The notes below the pieces were generated by a model. It saw only the letters and a program-made list of their open reading frames with translations, had not been told where the DNA came from and searched no databases. Made by a program: the position numbers and the translations under genes. This document shows positions 45,290 through 56,767 of a DNA stretch of 64,000 bases, piece after piece. Within the stretch, counting starts at the first letter, position 1. The number at the start of each line of letters is the position of its first letter. The DNA lies in the NCBI GenBank assembly GCA_029378245.1, contig JARKIF010000059.1, positions 1 to 64,000 of the forward strand, read 5' to 3'. This stretch comes from Roridomyces roridus. Its lineage: Eukaryota > Basidiomycota > Agaricomycetes > Agaricales > Mycenaceae.

Positions 45290-47548
45290 TCAATGTGATG
45301 GCGGATACGCGTAGGGATTGGGCTGCGCGTCTTGTTGTACCCCGGCCACCTGCGTGCGACTGGACGACCTATTCCTCGGCGTCACCACCCTGGGTCTGCG
45401 GTCTCCGCTCCCAGCTAATTCCGCATCGCTGCCGTTCACCGACCCCGCATCCATATGATACATTGAAACCGTAGGCGCACGGGTCCGAGTCGGAGTCGCA
45501 GTGGGTTCACGATCCATTCCGACGTCGCTGTCGATGTCGTTTGGATTCATCTTGGCCGTACTAGTCGCCGTGGTAGACCGACTTGGTGTAGGACGATGTT
45601 CGGCGAATTTATGTTCCGAGTCGCTGTCGGTGTCAAGGTCGAGTGCGTTCACGGGGACAGGTATCCGGCCACGGTTGCCTAACCGATGCATGTCATCGTG
45701 CGCGCCGGAGAGCGATTGCCCTCCGCTAACAGCTACAGACGGCGCATGGGGCTAAAGACCTTGTCAACGATCCTGAAGAAACAAATCCCGAAACACGTAC
45801 GTAGTACTGCGCCAGAGTTCAATCGTTGTAAACGACAATTAAAATGGAAGTATTCACTCACCGAGCGCCTCGTCGAAAGATTGAACGCCGTCTGGCCATG
45901 CGACGTGATGGTCCCGTTCGTAGTACGCTCAAAGAGGACATTGGGAGCGTCATGCTGGGAGGTTTCTTCCCGCCATGGCCGTGCGTTGAGCCTAGAATTC
46001 CGCTTCAGTTAATTTCTTGGAACATGGAGATGAACGTACGTGCTGATGAGGGAATTGCTATATAGTTTGGATAGCGGAAAGTCGATCAAAAAGTTCCTTC
46101 GCTTCGTGAGATCCTTGCCGGCCAGTATTCAGAGTGGCGAAACTCACATAGTCGAGTTCTGTGTGCTCATTTCGTACGTCGGAATATGTAAAACGGGTGG
46201 AACTTACGGGGAGAGCAATGTATAGAATCACATCAGCTAGAGAGCCAGTAGCAGTAATGGCGCTGCAATCAAATTACTCTAGGCGCGGTGCAGCAACGGA
46301 TGTCAGAGCACGCACCCAGTTTGTACCGTCACTACTCATCCGATTGGTAAATACTCGTAGAAATCAGGACAAGTAGCACGCACGCCGTATGATCTTGTTC
46401 AAATAACTGTCTGTCGACATAACGTTGCCCTTTCTGATCCACTACAGCCGGAATGAGGAATTTCCACGCAAGTGGACCAAGGAGGAATACACACCAAGGA
46501 AAACACCAACGACCCCGTCAGCATGACGTCGCACGCTGCGCTCGACACGAGCCAAGTGATAACCTCGGGATGGAATTGGCTGAATTGGGAAAAGTCGGGG
46601 TGGAGGGTGACGATGGTTGTTACGGAGGCTCCGCCGCCTAGATTGAGGCATTGAATATCCGTGGTCGCAGCCAGAAGAGGATGACGCACCGAGGGAGATC
46701 AGGGCAAAGAGGCTGATAAATGCGGGGAGGATGCGCGAGTTGGTGACGACACGGACGCGCCATGCGATAAAAAGTTGGATTGGTGTGGATATAAGGACCT
46801 TGAAAGAAAGGAATTTCAGGAAAGAAGGCGATGGGGGGCAGTTGTTGCGCACCGTCAAGACGGCATCTTCAACCCAGGAATGTGAGAAACGCATCTGTGG
46901 ACGTCGAGATGAACGCTCACCGGGTCTCAGCACTATCAATGAGTTAGGTCGTCGTCCGAGGTAACATAGTGGATGTGATGCTTACTGACTGGGGAGGTTA
47001 TCAGTGCTTGAGGTGTCGCTGCAGATAATGTTGAATGAACGGTCTCGCGGACATGAATTCACTCACCATAGCGGACAATCAAGGGCTCGTAGATGAGACC
47101 GATATCGCACACCCAATTGACAGTTTCCATGATCAAAAGGTAAAGGACGAGGTATCTGAACCATGGGCGATCTCTGCGAAATGAGGCCGGGAAGTCAGAA
47201 GAGTCTAGAGAGAGAGGGGAAGAGTCTGGAGAGAGAGGGGCGAGCACACGCACTTTCGGTAGCGGTGGTAGTACATGAAAGCCTGCGGCAGATAAGCAAA
47301 TCGTAGTGGCGTGCGTGGTAGATACTGAACCTGGACAAGGAATACCTGCAAACAGACTGAGACTCGTAAACGAGGCGTGGAGGAGGACGTACGCCGTAGA
47401 GAAGGGTGTTGAGAAGCACGCCGAGCAGTAAGGGCCCAAATCTGCTTCGATAAGCCCGGGTATTGATCAAAGAGTGCGCTCACTGACAGAAGGGTGACGT
47501 CGGGGGCAGGGGGCGCAGCTGCTGCCGCTTCTGGTGGTGAGCTAGGCA
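45290..47548 (-). CDS. DUF6534-type integral membrane protein
   Basis: A second member of the DUF6534 family, on the minus strand. It starts at 47548 (MPSSPPEAAAAAPPAPDVTL). After an intron, FGPLLLGVLLNTLLYGV is followed by FMYYHRYRK and, in the next exon, RPWFRYLVLYLLIMETVNWV and YEPLIVRYG. Later exons give VLISTPIQLFIAWRVRVVTN, SRILPAFISLFALISL, then PEVITWLVSSAACDVMLTGS and FPLSKLYSNSLISTLNARPW. The cytosolic tail is long and polar (MNPNDIDSDVGMDREPTATP), ending at 45290. All typical helices are present. Function is unknown. Confidence 0.78.
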
Positions 47549-48349
47549 TTGGTGGTCGTTGAGGCCAAGGGAGGGAAGGTATTCTTCCACTACTATTATA
47601 AGACCTGGCTGGCCTTTGGATGACACCATCTGGAGATGTGCGCCACAAAATCCGGAGGAACATCCATTGAAAGATGCGGCGTGTCTATTGGCTTGTAATA
47701 ATACGAAGAGTTTGATGTTCCCTGATGGCGGCAAACACCACGCGGGCTGAGACATGAGGCCCCATCTGTGATGATCTTCGTTCGGTAGTAGCGACGAGGG
47801 CAAACTCGGAGGCTGTAGCTGGGTTGTCGAGGGGAGAAGAGCTTCAAGAAGTGACGTGGCATCATTGATCAAATCGCGGCCAACAATACCGCCCAATGAG
47901 ACGATTCACCTGCGGCGTTCCCAGAATCCAAGTATTACGAACCGCACAAGGTCCACGGACCCAACACGGAGCTGACTCAATCATTTTGCATACATTTTGA
48001 CAAAGCGGCGACTTCTGTAAGTATTCTCCCAGGTCCCTTCATCAAGATTCACCTGAAACATCTCCCTGTGGAGCTTTCCGGACGAAACACGATTTCAGTC
48101 GTCAAAAATACCTGATCAGCACCTGGGTCTTATGTCCGATGCGCCCCATCAACTGGCTACCTGAGCCGGAGTTAGAAGAGGAGCAGGTGCGCTTGTCCTT
48201 TTTCAATCCCTCCCTTTCTCTCTGATTCATCTGACAGGCCGAACGCTTGAAACCCTCGATGAGGATATGACTGTTCCAAAACAAGACTACATCCAAGCCG
48301 TCGTGCGACTCTGCGAAGGCGTGCAAAAAAAAACTATAATAAATGCAGC
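47549..48349. other. Intergenic region
   Basis: Promoter of the DUF6534 gene and 3' region of the VTT gene. Open frames here lack domains. Confidence 0.4.
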
Positions 48350-49560
48350 CTACACTTGGTCAACTCCTTTCTGGTTGGACCCCCCCGCCTTTGCCTGGCG
48401 AGCCTTGCGACGCAAATAGATGTACTCCCCCTTCTGTGCATTCTGTAGCTTGTTGACCCACCAGTATCTGTGGATCGTCAACACGAGCCCAGACTCTCAA
48501 AGATGGACTGACGCAGCAAAGGCGATGAAGATGAGCACAAAAGGGAAAACGTTGCCCAGAATCCTGCTCAATTCTATCATTTTTCAGCTCGAACTTTGCC
48601 GGCAGAGAGGGTATACGCACGGGTGCTTGACTGGAAAGAATATCCAATATACACCGTGACCAGATGCCTCGGAAGAGAGAGCACTGCAGCGATGAGGAAC
48701 ACGCCGAAGGGGACGCCGACGACGGAGAATACCACGGTGGAGTCTGCGAGAAATTGAAATGTAAACCGATAGGTGAGAGTGTGGGACTCACAGTGCGGAG
48801 GGATGGTCGAGTAGCGGATGACGAGGACCAACCAGAAGCCGCCGTTGCGTGTGACGTGTGCCAGCAAGCCGTACTCGACACTCTTGGCCTCCCACTCTTC
48901 GTTGCGGCGCGAATAAAAGGTCTTGAACACGCTGTTTGCGCCGATTTTAAATCAGAGGTCTGCGGGATAACGGAGGAACTTACAAGTACGTCGCTAGCTC
49001 TCCGAGAAGTGTACCCGCTGGAATTCAATTAGTGGAGGTAGCGCTAAGAAGAATGACACGCACCGGCCGCAATCGCGAAGCCCACCGGTAAGCTGTAGGC
49101 AACACCGACCAGAATGAGGATGAGCTCGCTTCCGAAAAGTGGAGGCAAAGACAGGAGAGCCAAGAGAGCAATGGGTATGACGGCGGCGACGGGATGACTG
49201 TTTAACCAGTCGGTGAATGGCTTCAATCCTTTATTGTTCTGAGTATTGAGGCCGTGGGGGTTCAAGGTGACGCTTACCGTCTACAATCTTATGCTGGTAG
49301 ACTGATATGAGGATGCTCGGGACGATCACGATGATTAATATTGCGTAGGTCTGGAGCTTCTGCTTGGTGGTGCTTTTCTCCTTGATCCCGTGGAGGAAGT
49401 TGTACTCCTCCTGGGTGGGCTCTGGAGTCTTTGAAATGCTGCGGAGCCGGTCTTGCTCCGCGACGACATTCAAGGTCGATTGGGAGTCCAATTTGGACCA
49501 GGAGTTTGCAGGGTATTCGGGGTACGCCGGGTACGGTTGATGAAGTCTGTTGGAAGACAT
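48350..49560 (-). CDS. VTT-domain (Tvp38/TMEM64-like) membrane protein
   Basis: Starts at 49560 (MSSNRLHQPYPAYPEYPANS) with a polar cytosolic region that contains EPTQEEYNFLHGIKEKSTT, then a first helix (TYAILIIVIVPSILISVYQH). The VTT core follows: WLNSHPVAAVIPIALLALLS, FGSELILILVGVAYSLPVGF, then GTLLGELATYFVFKTFYSRR, and the segment LVLVIRYSTIPPHFSTVVFS with the conserved R-x-S/T-x-x-P. A last helix (GNVFPFVLIFIAFAA) and a basic tail ending SNQKGVDQV at 48350 complete it. Related proteins work in Golgi or ER membranes as lipid scramblases or trafficking factors. This role is inferred from the family. Confidence 0.75.
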
Positions 49561-50334
49561 GAAGAATGAAGAAGAGGAAGATGAAAAGGGGGAAGATGAA
49601 GAAGGATAAAATGAAGAACTTGGAAATTTATGGGTAATTATACCACCGCGGTGATTTCGATGTCCCGGTGCAAGGCTGGCGGCATGATCCTTCGCGGGTT
49701 CTGCACTGCGAAAGGAAACATTCGCAACGCAGTATGCGATTCAACCACAGTGGTAACCGACTCGGAGATTGTATCAAATCACTGCCATGGTGAGGTCTCG
49801 TCGTCTGTGGACTTTCGCTGCGGGTTCATTGGAATATATTCTCGGCTCCAGATCTTAGGGCATGCCGTGACGTGATCCGAGGCGGATTCGATAACAAAAT
49901 CAGCAGCGGGCCCGCAGACGCGCGCCCACGAAATCAAATCTGCCTTGCAACATTTCTCTGACATCCGATATCCCCGGTGGTTGCCTGCGAGCGATAGCGC
50001 TCGAGCGCGGGCGTCCCGAGAGCGTCTGGAAACGAGACCAAGTAATTGAAACAGAGATAGAGAAATGTGTCAGCTCGAACTCTGCCAACTTACTAAGTAT
50101 TTGCGTCATCAGGTTGCGACCATCCATCCCAGTGGCGGCCCGCCGTCGCATTCGAGCCTGGCACATGCACAGGTCCAATCACTTTTTGGAGATCGATTCT
50201 GCAGTCAATTCAGGTTGACTTTGCACCGGGAGTCGACTCTGAAGCGATTACTTTCGCGGCTCGAGTCGGAATCAAAAGAGCTTTGACATCGCCTGCATAC
50301 GTTTACGATTCTTTTGGAAGGGACAAGGCGTTCA
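49561..50334. other. Intergenic region with a purine-rich tract
   Basis: About 770 bases. A GAA/GGA-rich tract runs from about 49561 to 49622, just upstream of the VTT gene start (pyrimidine-rich on its coding strand). No gene supported. Confidence 0.5.
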
Positions 50335-50877
50335 TGACCGAATCATGTGGATTGTCCTGTACGAGAATATAGGTACCTGCTCCTGAAAAGTACAGACAAA
50401 TTGCCCAGATGTAGAGTCCAAAGGTACACTTGAAAGGAAAAATGAAACTCTATATCCGATGCGGCGCATATCCAGGTGATTTCGGGGCGTGCACTCCAAC
50501 GATACATAGACTCCCATGGCGAAGAGGCTGATGAATGCGGCGAAGATGCGTGACCTCGCGCACACCCAGTGCCGCCAGGCTGAATAGCAGTCGAGAATCG
50601 AGATAAGAACCTGTACGCCTGGATGATGGGATGTTCCCACAGAGGGAGATGGCATGATCGACGGATCCGGACCACGCGAGAGTCAAGCTAAGCAAGTGTG
50701 CGTTTCTTGCCAAAAGAATGTTCGGATTAAAGATTTCAGCACTAGATCGGTCTGTTCTCAACCGTCTCAACCGGACGACACTGGGGCGATGAGTATGTAA
50801 ACTGGAGGTGCGCTGACAGCAAGGTGACATCCGTCGGGGTAGGAGGTCCAGGGGGGTCGCTGGAGGTCGCTGGCCAT
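50335..50877 (-). pseudogene. Truncated DUF6534-family copy
   Basis: A decayed relative of the 45290-47548 gene. The 5' end at 50877 resembles its proline-rich leader, but the part equivalent to PAPDVTLL lies in a shifted frame. The segment VQVLISILDCYSAWRHWVCA, then SRIFAAFISLFAMGVY (about 50495-50625) matches the fourth and fifth helices of the paralogue. The intervening exons for helices one to three are missing. This looks like a partial tandem duplicate that decayed. Confidence 0.55.
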
Positions 50878-51255
50878 AGAGGAGCAAGGGACAAGAAGCA
50901 GAGATGGGGATGGAAAGGATGTCGCCTGACGACAAAGAAATGCTCGTGCTGTGCTCGTCCGCCAATCTTTGATTGGCATTGAAACAATGCCCACTGTCGG
51001 GATGAGTCTGGAGATGTTAAAAGCTCGGGGTGCGTGCGTTCGATATTTTTATCCAGCTGAACACCGAGCCTGTCGCGAGGCAGGACAGGTGGAGGAGGGA
51101 GAGAGAAAGGCGTGATCTTTGATCGGAGGCTGTCCGAAGTTGCGATCAATCACGTGGTGTTTACGGCCGCGTATACCAAATATGGACGATCCCCGGCCCT
51201 CGCACTCTTTGTCTCTTTCCCCCACCGTCCCCCGTCTGCGAATGTACCCCTTCGC
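50878..51255. other. Intergenic region
   Basis: Spacer upstream of the DUF6533 gene. No gene supported. Confidence 0.4.
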
Positions 51256-52937
51256 ATGTCCGACGTCCCGGACGCTGCACAGATCCTAACAGACATGTCG
51301 GGTCGTCCATCGCCTGCCACTCTCCGCCACTGACGCTGTAACAGACAAATATCCCGCGTTCTTATCCTCGTCCCATTCAGTATGTCTGCCAATTGTTATG
51401 CCTTTGAGACCTCGCCGAATCTCCAGCCATCATCTGCTACGACTACATCCTCACATTCGACCAAGAAGTTTCGCGATTCTGGCGCCGGCCATTCACATGG
51501 GGCTCCTTCTTCTTCCACATAAACCGATACTCGTCTCTTCTGGGGACGATACCCCTGGTGTTCCAGTACACTATGACGACGAGGGATCCTGACAAGTATT
51601 CGGTGCGTTCTCCTCAACACTGCCTATGCTGGGGCTGAAGCCGTCCAAATAGCTGTCTGTCCACTCGCTCCCTCCCCATTGAATCTTCTTCTCATCCGTC
51701 CAAAGGTGCAACGCGCTGCGATTATATCACCAGTACTTTGCCTTGATATCACAGATTCTGGTCGGAAGTGCGTCTGCCACACCCTATCTCTTCTTTCACT
51801 CATTCATTCCGCAGTCATCCTCCTCATACGCACATACGCGCTCTACGAGCGTAGCAAGAGAATACTTGCGTTCATGATCCTCGTCGTTTGCGGTGTCATC
51901 GTGTCCTCTCTTGTGCGTACATTGTTTTAGGATAACAACGGGGCACAGCACCAACCGACCGACCGCGTAGATCTCGTTCACCAAGACAGACCGCAAGGCC
52001 CTCCCGCCTCTCGCTGCATCCTTCGCCTGTCCGTTTGGTCAACCCCATGCCCAGTACGTACCATTCTACTGCCTCTCTATCGACTGATCTGATCCGTTTC
52101 CAGACGCATCCGTCCGTAAACCTCCCCTAGTCTACAGTCTCCCTCTCAAAATGCACCCAGGTTTAGCCGAATCCTGGACCGGTCTCGTGAGTCAGACTAT
52201 TAACATCAGACGGCCGAGCGGCTGAAGAACGAGGACACAGCTCGTATTCGACGTCATGATATTTTCCCTAACGCTGTACAAAATCCTCGTCGTGCACCAT
52301 GATGCTCGAGCGCAACGTGGGAGTCTGCTGCGTACGCTCCTCCGCGATGGTATGTCCCTGTACCTCGACACCAGTTGATAAATATTGATCATCTGGCTCA
52401 GGGACGATGTATTTCGGGTAAGTAACTGCCTATCGGCTCATCCTCCGTGGCTCATCTCTCGTGCAGGGTAATGGTACTATGCACCTCGGTGCTCATTGGG
52501 ACGTACACGGTGTGTTCTTTGACCGAATTTACCTGCGATTTTCTTACCCGGCGTTGCAGATGGGCGGCGTGAGTACCAGAATCCCCTCAGTCCATTCAGC
52601 TGAGGATTCGCAGCCTTTTCTCAGCGGAGCGCCTACCACGCTTACGAATGTGTCAGTGCTGACCCCTTGTCATTCTCCTACCCCGAGCTGACGACGATTC
52701 CGACCCAGGCTCTCATCTGTCATGATCTCCCGCCTCATGTTCAACCTCCACGATGCTGATAGCCAGACGCTGCGTTATGGGGACGCCCGCTCGGATGACT
52801 ACACGGACGAGTCCCGGACGCGTATTCATGGGGCGAATACGACTGTTTATGCGCTCGATACGCTTGGGTCGAGGTTAGATGCGGATTTGGAGTCTTTAGA
52901 TGTGCGTGGCGGCAGTGGTGGGAGAAGGGTTGTATGA
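51256..52937 (+). CDS. DUF6533-type integral membrane protein
   Basis: A many-exon membrane protein of the DUF6533 family. It starts MSDVPDAAQILTD at 51256. A short second exon gives QISRVLILVPF, and the third carries the family signature IICYDYILTFDQEVSRFWRR, then TWGSFFFHINRYSSLLGTIP. Later exons show VILLIRTYALYERSKRILAF, ILVVCGVIVSSL, LVFDVMIFSLTLYKILVVHH and, near the end, the usual TTLTNVLSSVMISRLMFNLH before a polar tail (stop 52935-52937). Exons are very short and introns about 50 bases. Exon junctions around 51600-51780 are least sure. Function is unknown. It sits in a patch of membrane-protein genes. Confidence 0.78.
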
Positions 52938-53619
52938 ATTATTGCTGTCTCATCGAGGTTCTGAATCAGAAACCGGGGACGACTTTCCTCCGCAAGATCA
53001 GGGCTCCTCCCGTGGGGCATGCGCTGCACGAAGCATGTTCACGCGAGAGGTTTAATTTTTCTCGACAACAAGCAGGCGCACTGATGCCGATGGTTGCATG
53101 TATTTGGTGGTCCGCTGGGCGCGTGATCTGACTCACAGACCTCCCACCACCGCTCCTGTTCCACTTTCGACACCAGTAGGCCTCCGCGACCGTAAATGTG
53201 AAGCACAGCGTGCAGCTGGACCCTGACACACTGTGGTCCCCCGTCGGCGAGTCGGCGACGGTCGGATGTTTTCAAGATGTTTTCTCATCTTCGATTGTTT
53301 GTTTGGCCGATCGTTCGCTCACAAACCCCGTGAAGTGTCCTACTTCGGCCCTCCGAATTCGTATAACCTCAAGACAAAAAGTGCCCCGAACACTGCCGTC
53401 TATTAGGCGCCCTGCGCGTCTGTCCTCCTCGTGCAAGACGTCCATATGTAGGCAGACGAAGGATTTTAGAGTCGTCCCGAGGTTCAGACTCAGGAGAGGG
53501 TGGTTGCAACTCGACGGTGCGTGAACCCCGCCAGGCCCGCCTAGACGCCTTGGGATTGCCCCGGGACGACGTCACCGGACATCAATGATTCCCGCACCAC
53601 TCTCACCGCTACCACGACG
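52938..53619. other. Intergenic region
   Basis: About 680 bases with the promoter of the S33 hydrolase. No gene supported. Confidence 0.4.
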
Positions 53620-55937
53620 ATGCGACGACAAGCGCTCTTATCCAGCCGGTGTCTCGTGCTCCTCTTGACTCCATGGCCCCTGCTTTCAACCGCCTCAGCC
53701 CCCGATGCTAGCAAGGCAGCCGCCCTCAACTCAGATGAGTTCTCGTGGCACAAGGTGAGGGCGGGCCCACAGGAATCCAGTGGAGCACTCACACGACGTC
53801 TAGATCGCCCCCTCCGACGAGCTCGTCTGGCACGACTGCTACTCTGGCCACCAGTGTGCCCGACTCAAGGTGCGTCACCAGCACATCCCACCCCGACTTG
53901 AATCTCACGCCCGACATCGAAGGTGCCCCTGGACTACGAGAACCCGGACGGGGCCTCTGCGGCCATCGCAATGCGGCGAATCCACTCTGTCGTCCCACAT
54001 GACTCTCCCGAGTACCGTGGGCCGATTCTCGCCAGTCCCGGAGGACCCGGCGCCTCCGGGGTGGACTTCATCCAGCAATTTGGCCATAAAATCTCTGTCA
54101 TCGTCGGGCCAGAGTTTGATATCGTAGGCTGCGATCCGAGAGGTGCGTCTGCCGTCGTTCTTGGCAGTTCCGTCATCTCATCGAGGCCTGCGTCAGGTAT
54201 CTCCCGCTCCACGCCCCGCGCATCATTCTTTGAGGATCGCGCGGAGCGAAATCTCTTCTGGTCGACTTCGGGGAACTCGATTACCGCGAGCTCCTCGGAC
54301 GACGCTCTGGCGCGCATGTGGGCACAATCTATGCTTGTCGGTCGGCTGGCTGGCGAGCGGGACGACGGGAACTTGCGGTTTATCCATTCCGACTATACGG
54401 CCCGCGATATGTTGCGGATTGTGGAAGCACATGGTCGGGAGAAGATCCAGTATTGGGGGTTCTCGTGCGTGATTGTGCTTCTTTGATTGACTGAAGGCTG
54501 ATATTGTCCCAGGTATGGGAGTGTGTTGGGTGCGACGTTTGCTGCGATGTTCCCGGTGCGTAACCTCTGCCATTCTTATTGGAGTTGATTGGACTCCCTT
54601 GATAGGACAAAGTCGGGAGGTTGGTCATTGACGGAGTCGTCGATTCCGAGAACTACTACGCTGGCAAGTCACGACCGTGCCCAACTTCGACTCGAGGCTA
54701 ATATCGAACTAGCGGAGTATTCCAACAATCTTATGGACACCGAGAAAGTGTGGGCGGCCTTCCTCAATGGCTGCGTAGCCGCCGGGCCCACAAAATGTCC
54801 CATTTACTCACCCACAGCCGCCGAAGTCCAGGCCACTGTGGACGATCTATACGACTCTCTCCGCACGCGCCCCATTCCCGTACGCACCGCCACGTCCTAC
54901 GGGATCGTCGACTACGATTTGATGCGCAACACCATCTTCGTGTCGCTGTACAAACCATTTGCGTTATTCCCCACTCTGGCGCGGGCTCTAGCGGATTTGT
55001 CGGCAGGGAACGCGACAGGGCTATATCAAATCTCCGAAGCGCCGCAGTTCAAGTGCAGCTGCGACCTCGACGAATTCTCTTTTGAGAACGTCAACGATGG
55101 GGGGCTCGCTGTACTGTGTAATGATGGGAAACGGATTTCGGCGAGCTTTGAGGATGCGGAGAAGCATTATCGGAATTTGCTCGCCAATTCAAGTTGGGCG
55201 GATGTGTGGATGAGTGCATGTGATCGGCTGGCGTGTATGTGAGTGAGCAATCCCCCCTGTTTTGTGCTTTTTTGCTGAATGTGGGATAGGGCTTGGCCTG
55301 AATTTCCCAAGACCAACTTCCACGGTACAGACATTCTTTTACGTCTGAAACAGAAGGTTAAAGTACCCTGTAGGTCCTTTTGTGGCCAACACGAGTTTCC
55401 CGCTGCTTATGGTTGGAAACGCTGCTGGTAACTCTTGTTCCCGACTTCTGTTCTACTCTGCCTGACGCAAACTATGCAGATCCGGTCACCCCCCTCTGGG
55501 CGTGAGTCCCACCTAGCCAAGCCGACTCAAAGTCACACTAACAATCTATACGCAGCGCGAAGAAGATGGCCAAGGGTTTCTCTGGCTCTGTTGTACTGAC
55601 GCAAGATTCAATTGGGGTGCGTATCCTACTCCAAAGTTCAGGGAACCACTTTAACTCATGTGTTCCTGACATAAATTAGCACTGCTCCTTCGCCGCTCCA
55701 TCTCTCTGCACGCAGAAGCACATACGCAACTACTTCCGGGACGGCGTGCTCCCGGAGGCTGGGACGGTGTGCTCGACGGACAGTGGGCCGTTTGATGCGT
55801 TGCTCGAGGGCCAAGGCGTGGAAGGGGGAGGAGAAGAGGCGCAAGTTGTGTTGGGTGGTTTCTCAGCGGAGGATCGGACACTTTTGGAGGCGGTCCAGGG
55901 GTTAGCGAGGGCTTGGGATGTGCCGTTGGGTATGTGA
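53620..55937 (+). CDS. Secreted alpha/beta hydrolase with TAP-like C-terminus (S33 peptidase-like)
   Basis: A tripeptidyl-aminopeptidase-like alpha/beta hydrolase. The signal peptide region is MRRQALLSSRCLVLLLTPWP at 53620. Then come ELVWHDCYSGHQCARLKVPL, PILASPGGPGASGVDFIQQF (the oxyanion region HG/SPGGPG) and FDIVGCDPRG. The nucleophile elbow GFSYGSVLGATFAAMFP has its Ser codon split by an intron near 54464-54513. The cap domain includes VWAAFLNGCVAAGPTKCPIY. The acid and base are NAADPVTPLW (Asp) and DSIGHCSFAAPS (His) in the TAP-like C-terminal domain. The end is ARAWDVPLGM at 55937. All three catalytic residues are present. It is expected to cleave N-terminal peptides or small esters outside the cell. 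Confidence 0.85.
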
Positions 55938-56767
55938 AATGCTGAGGAAACAAGGAAACCACCAGAGGTTTAATTTTTCTTTATATGCACACCAGCGTTA
56001 ACGAGCATTCTTGTTCTTTGCTTCGTTGGTGTCTGTCTGGAAATCGAAATCATTTGGTGAGGCAGCCACAGAAATTCGTTGGGGGTGGAGGAGCAGCGGA
56101 AGGTTCAACTTCCGGAACCGCTGATCTCCAGGTCGTAGGGCGATGGTGAGGCGTGAGAATGAACCCCACCACCACCCTACCTGTGTGCTGCCCCGTAGTT
56201 GAAGACGGGAAGATGTCACAGGAGACAACAATTTGAAGGCGAGGGCGGGTGGGGAAAAGAATGGAAGATGTTGGAGGGTGGATTCGCGGCTGTAGTCCGC
56301 TCTGTCGTGGAGAGTGGTCGTGGTGCGAAGAGAAGAAGGCCCGGATCAGTGATCACTGTCACTCCGCTGTCACAAGAATCCGTACTGATTTCGCAAGCTC
56401 ATCAGTAGAGTAATATACCCGCCGCTAGCAAAGTCACTGGCGGCCACCGGTGGCCCCCGAGGGACATCGGCGGCCGCTGGTGGACAGCGATCAACGGTGA
56501 TCAACGGTGATTCACAGGAGATGCCACCGGTCCGATGATCCTCCCGGCGATCCACCGGCGATTTCCATCGGATTTATCGGATTCGCTTCCTCTCTCTCGC
56601 CGTCGACATCCACTGGATTCCAGCGAAAGCCGCTGGCCTTCGTACTACGTCGGGCTTGGGCGGCGCTGTCGTGTTTCATGTCCGCATGGTTGCGGATGGT
56701 AAGAGATAGGCCTCGGGCCATTTAAGCCGCTGGATTCCTCTGGAATCCCTTGACTCCCGCCGTCACA
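55938..56767. other. Intergenic region with a repeated CCAGCGG/GGATTCC motif
   Basis: The 3' half (56430-56750) is crowded with variants of CCGCTGGATTCC, for example TCCACTGGATTCCAGCG at 56609-56625. The same type of sequence recurs downstream of the next gene at 58560-58820. Confidence 0.6.
56609..56625 (+). repeat. Copy of a repeated GGATTCCAGCG motif (left)
   Basis: TCCACTGGATTCCAGCG. It differs by one base from the copy at 58721-58737, which lies on the other side of the gene in the same orientation. Confidence 0.6.

Noticed and set aside
47480..47896. Minus-strand frame upstream of the DUF6534 start
   Set aside because: It is a possible upstream extension, but lacks conserved sequence, and the family start at 47548 fits better.
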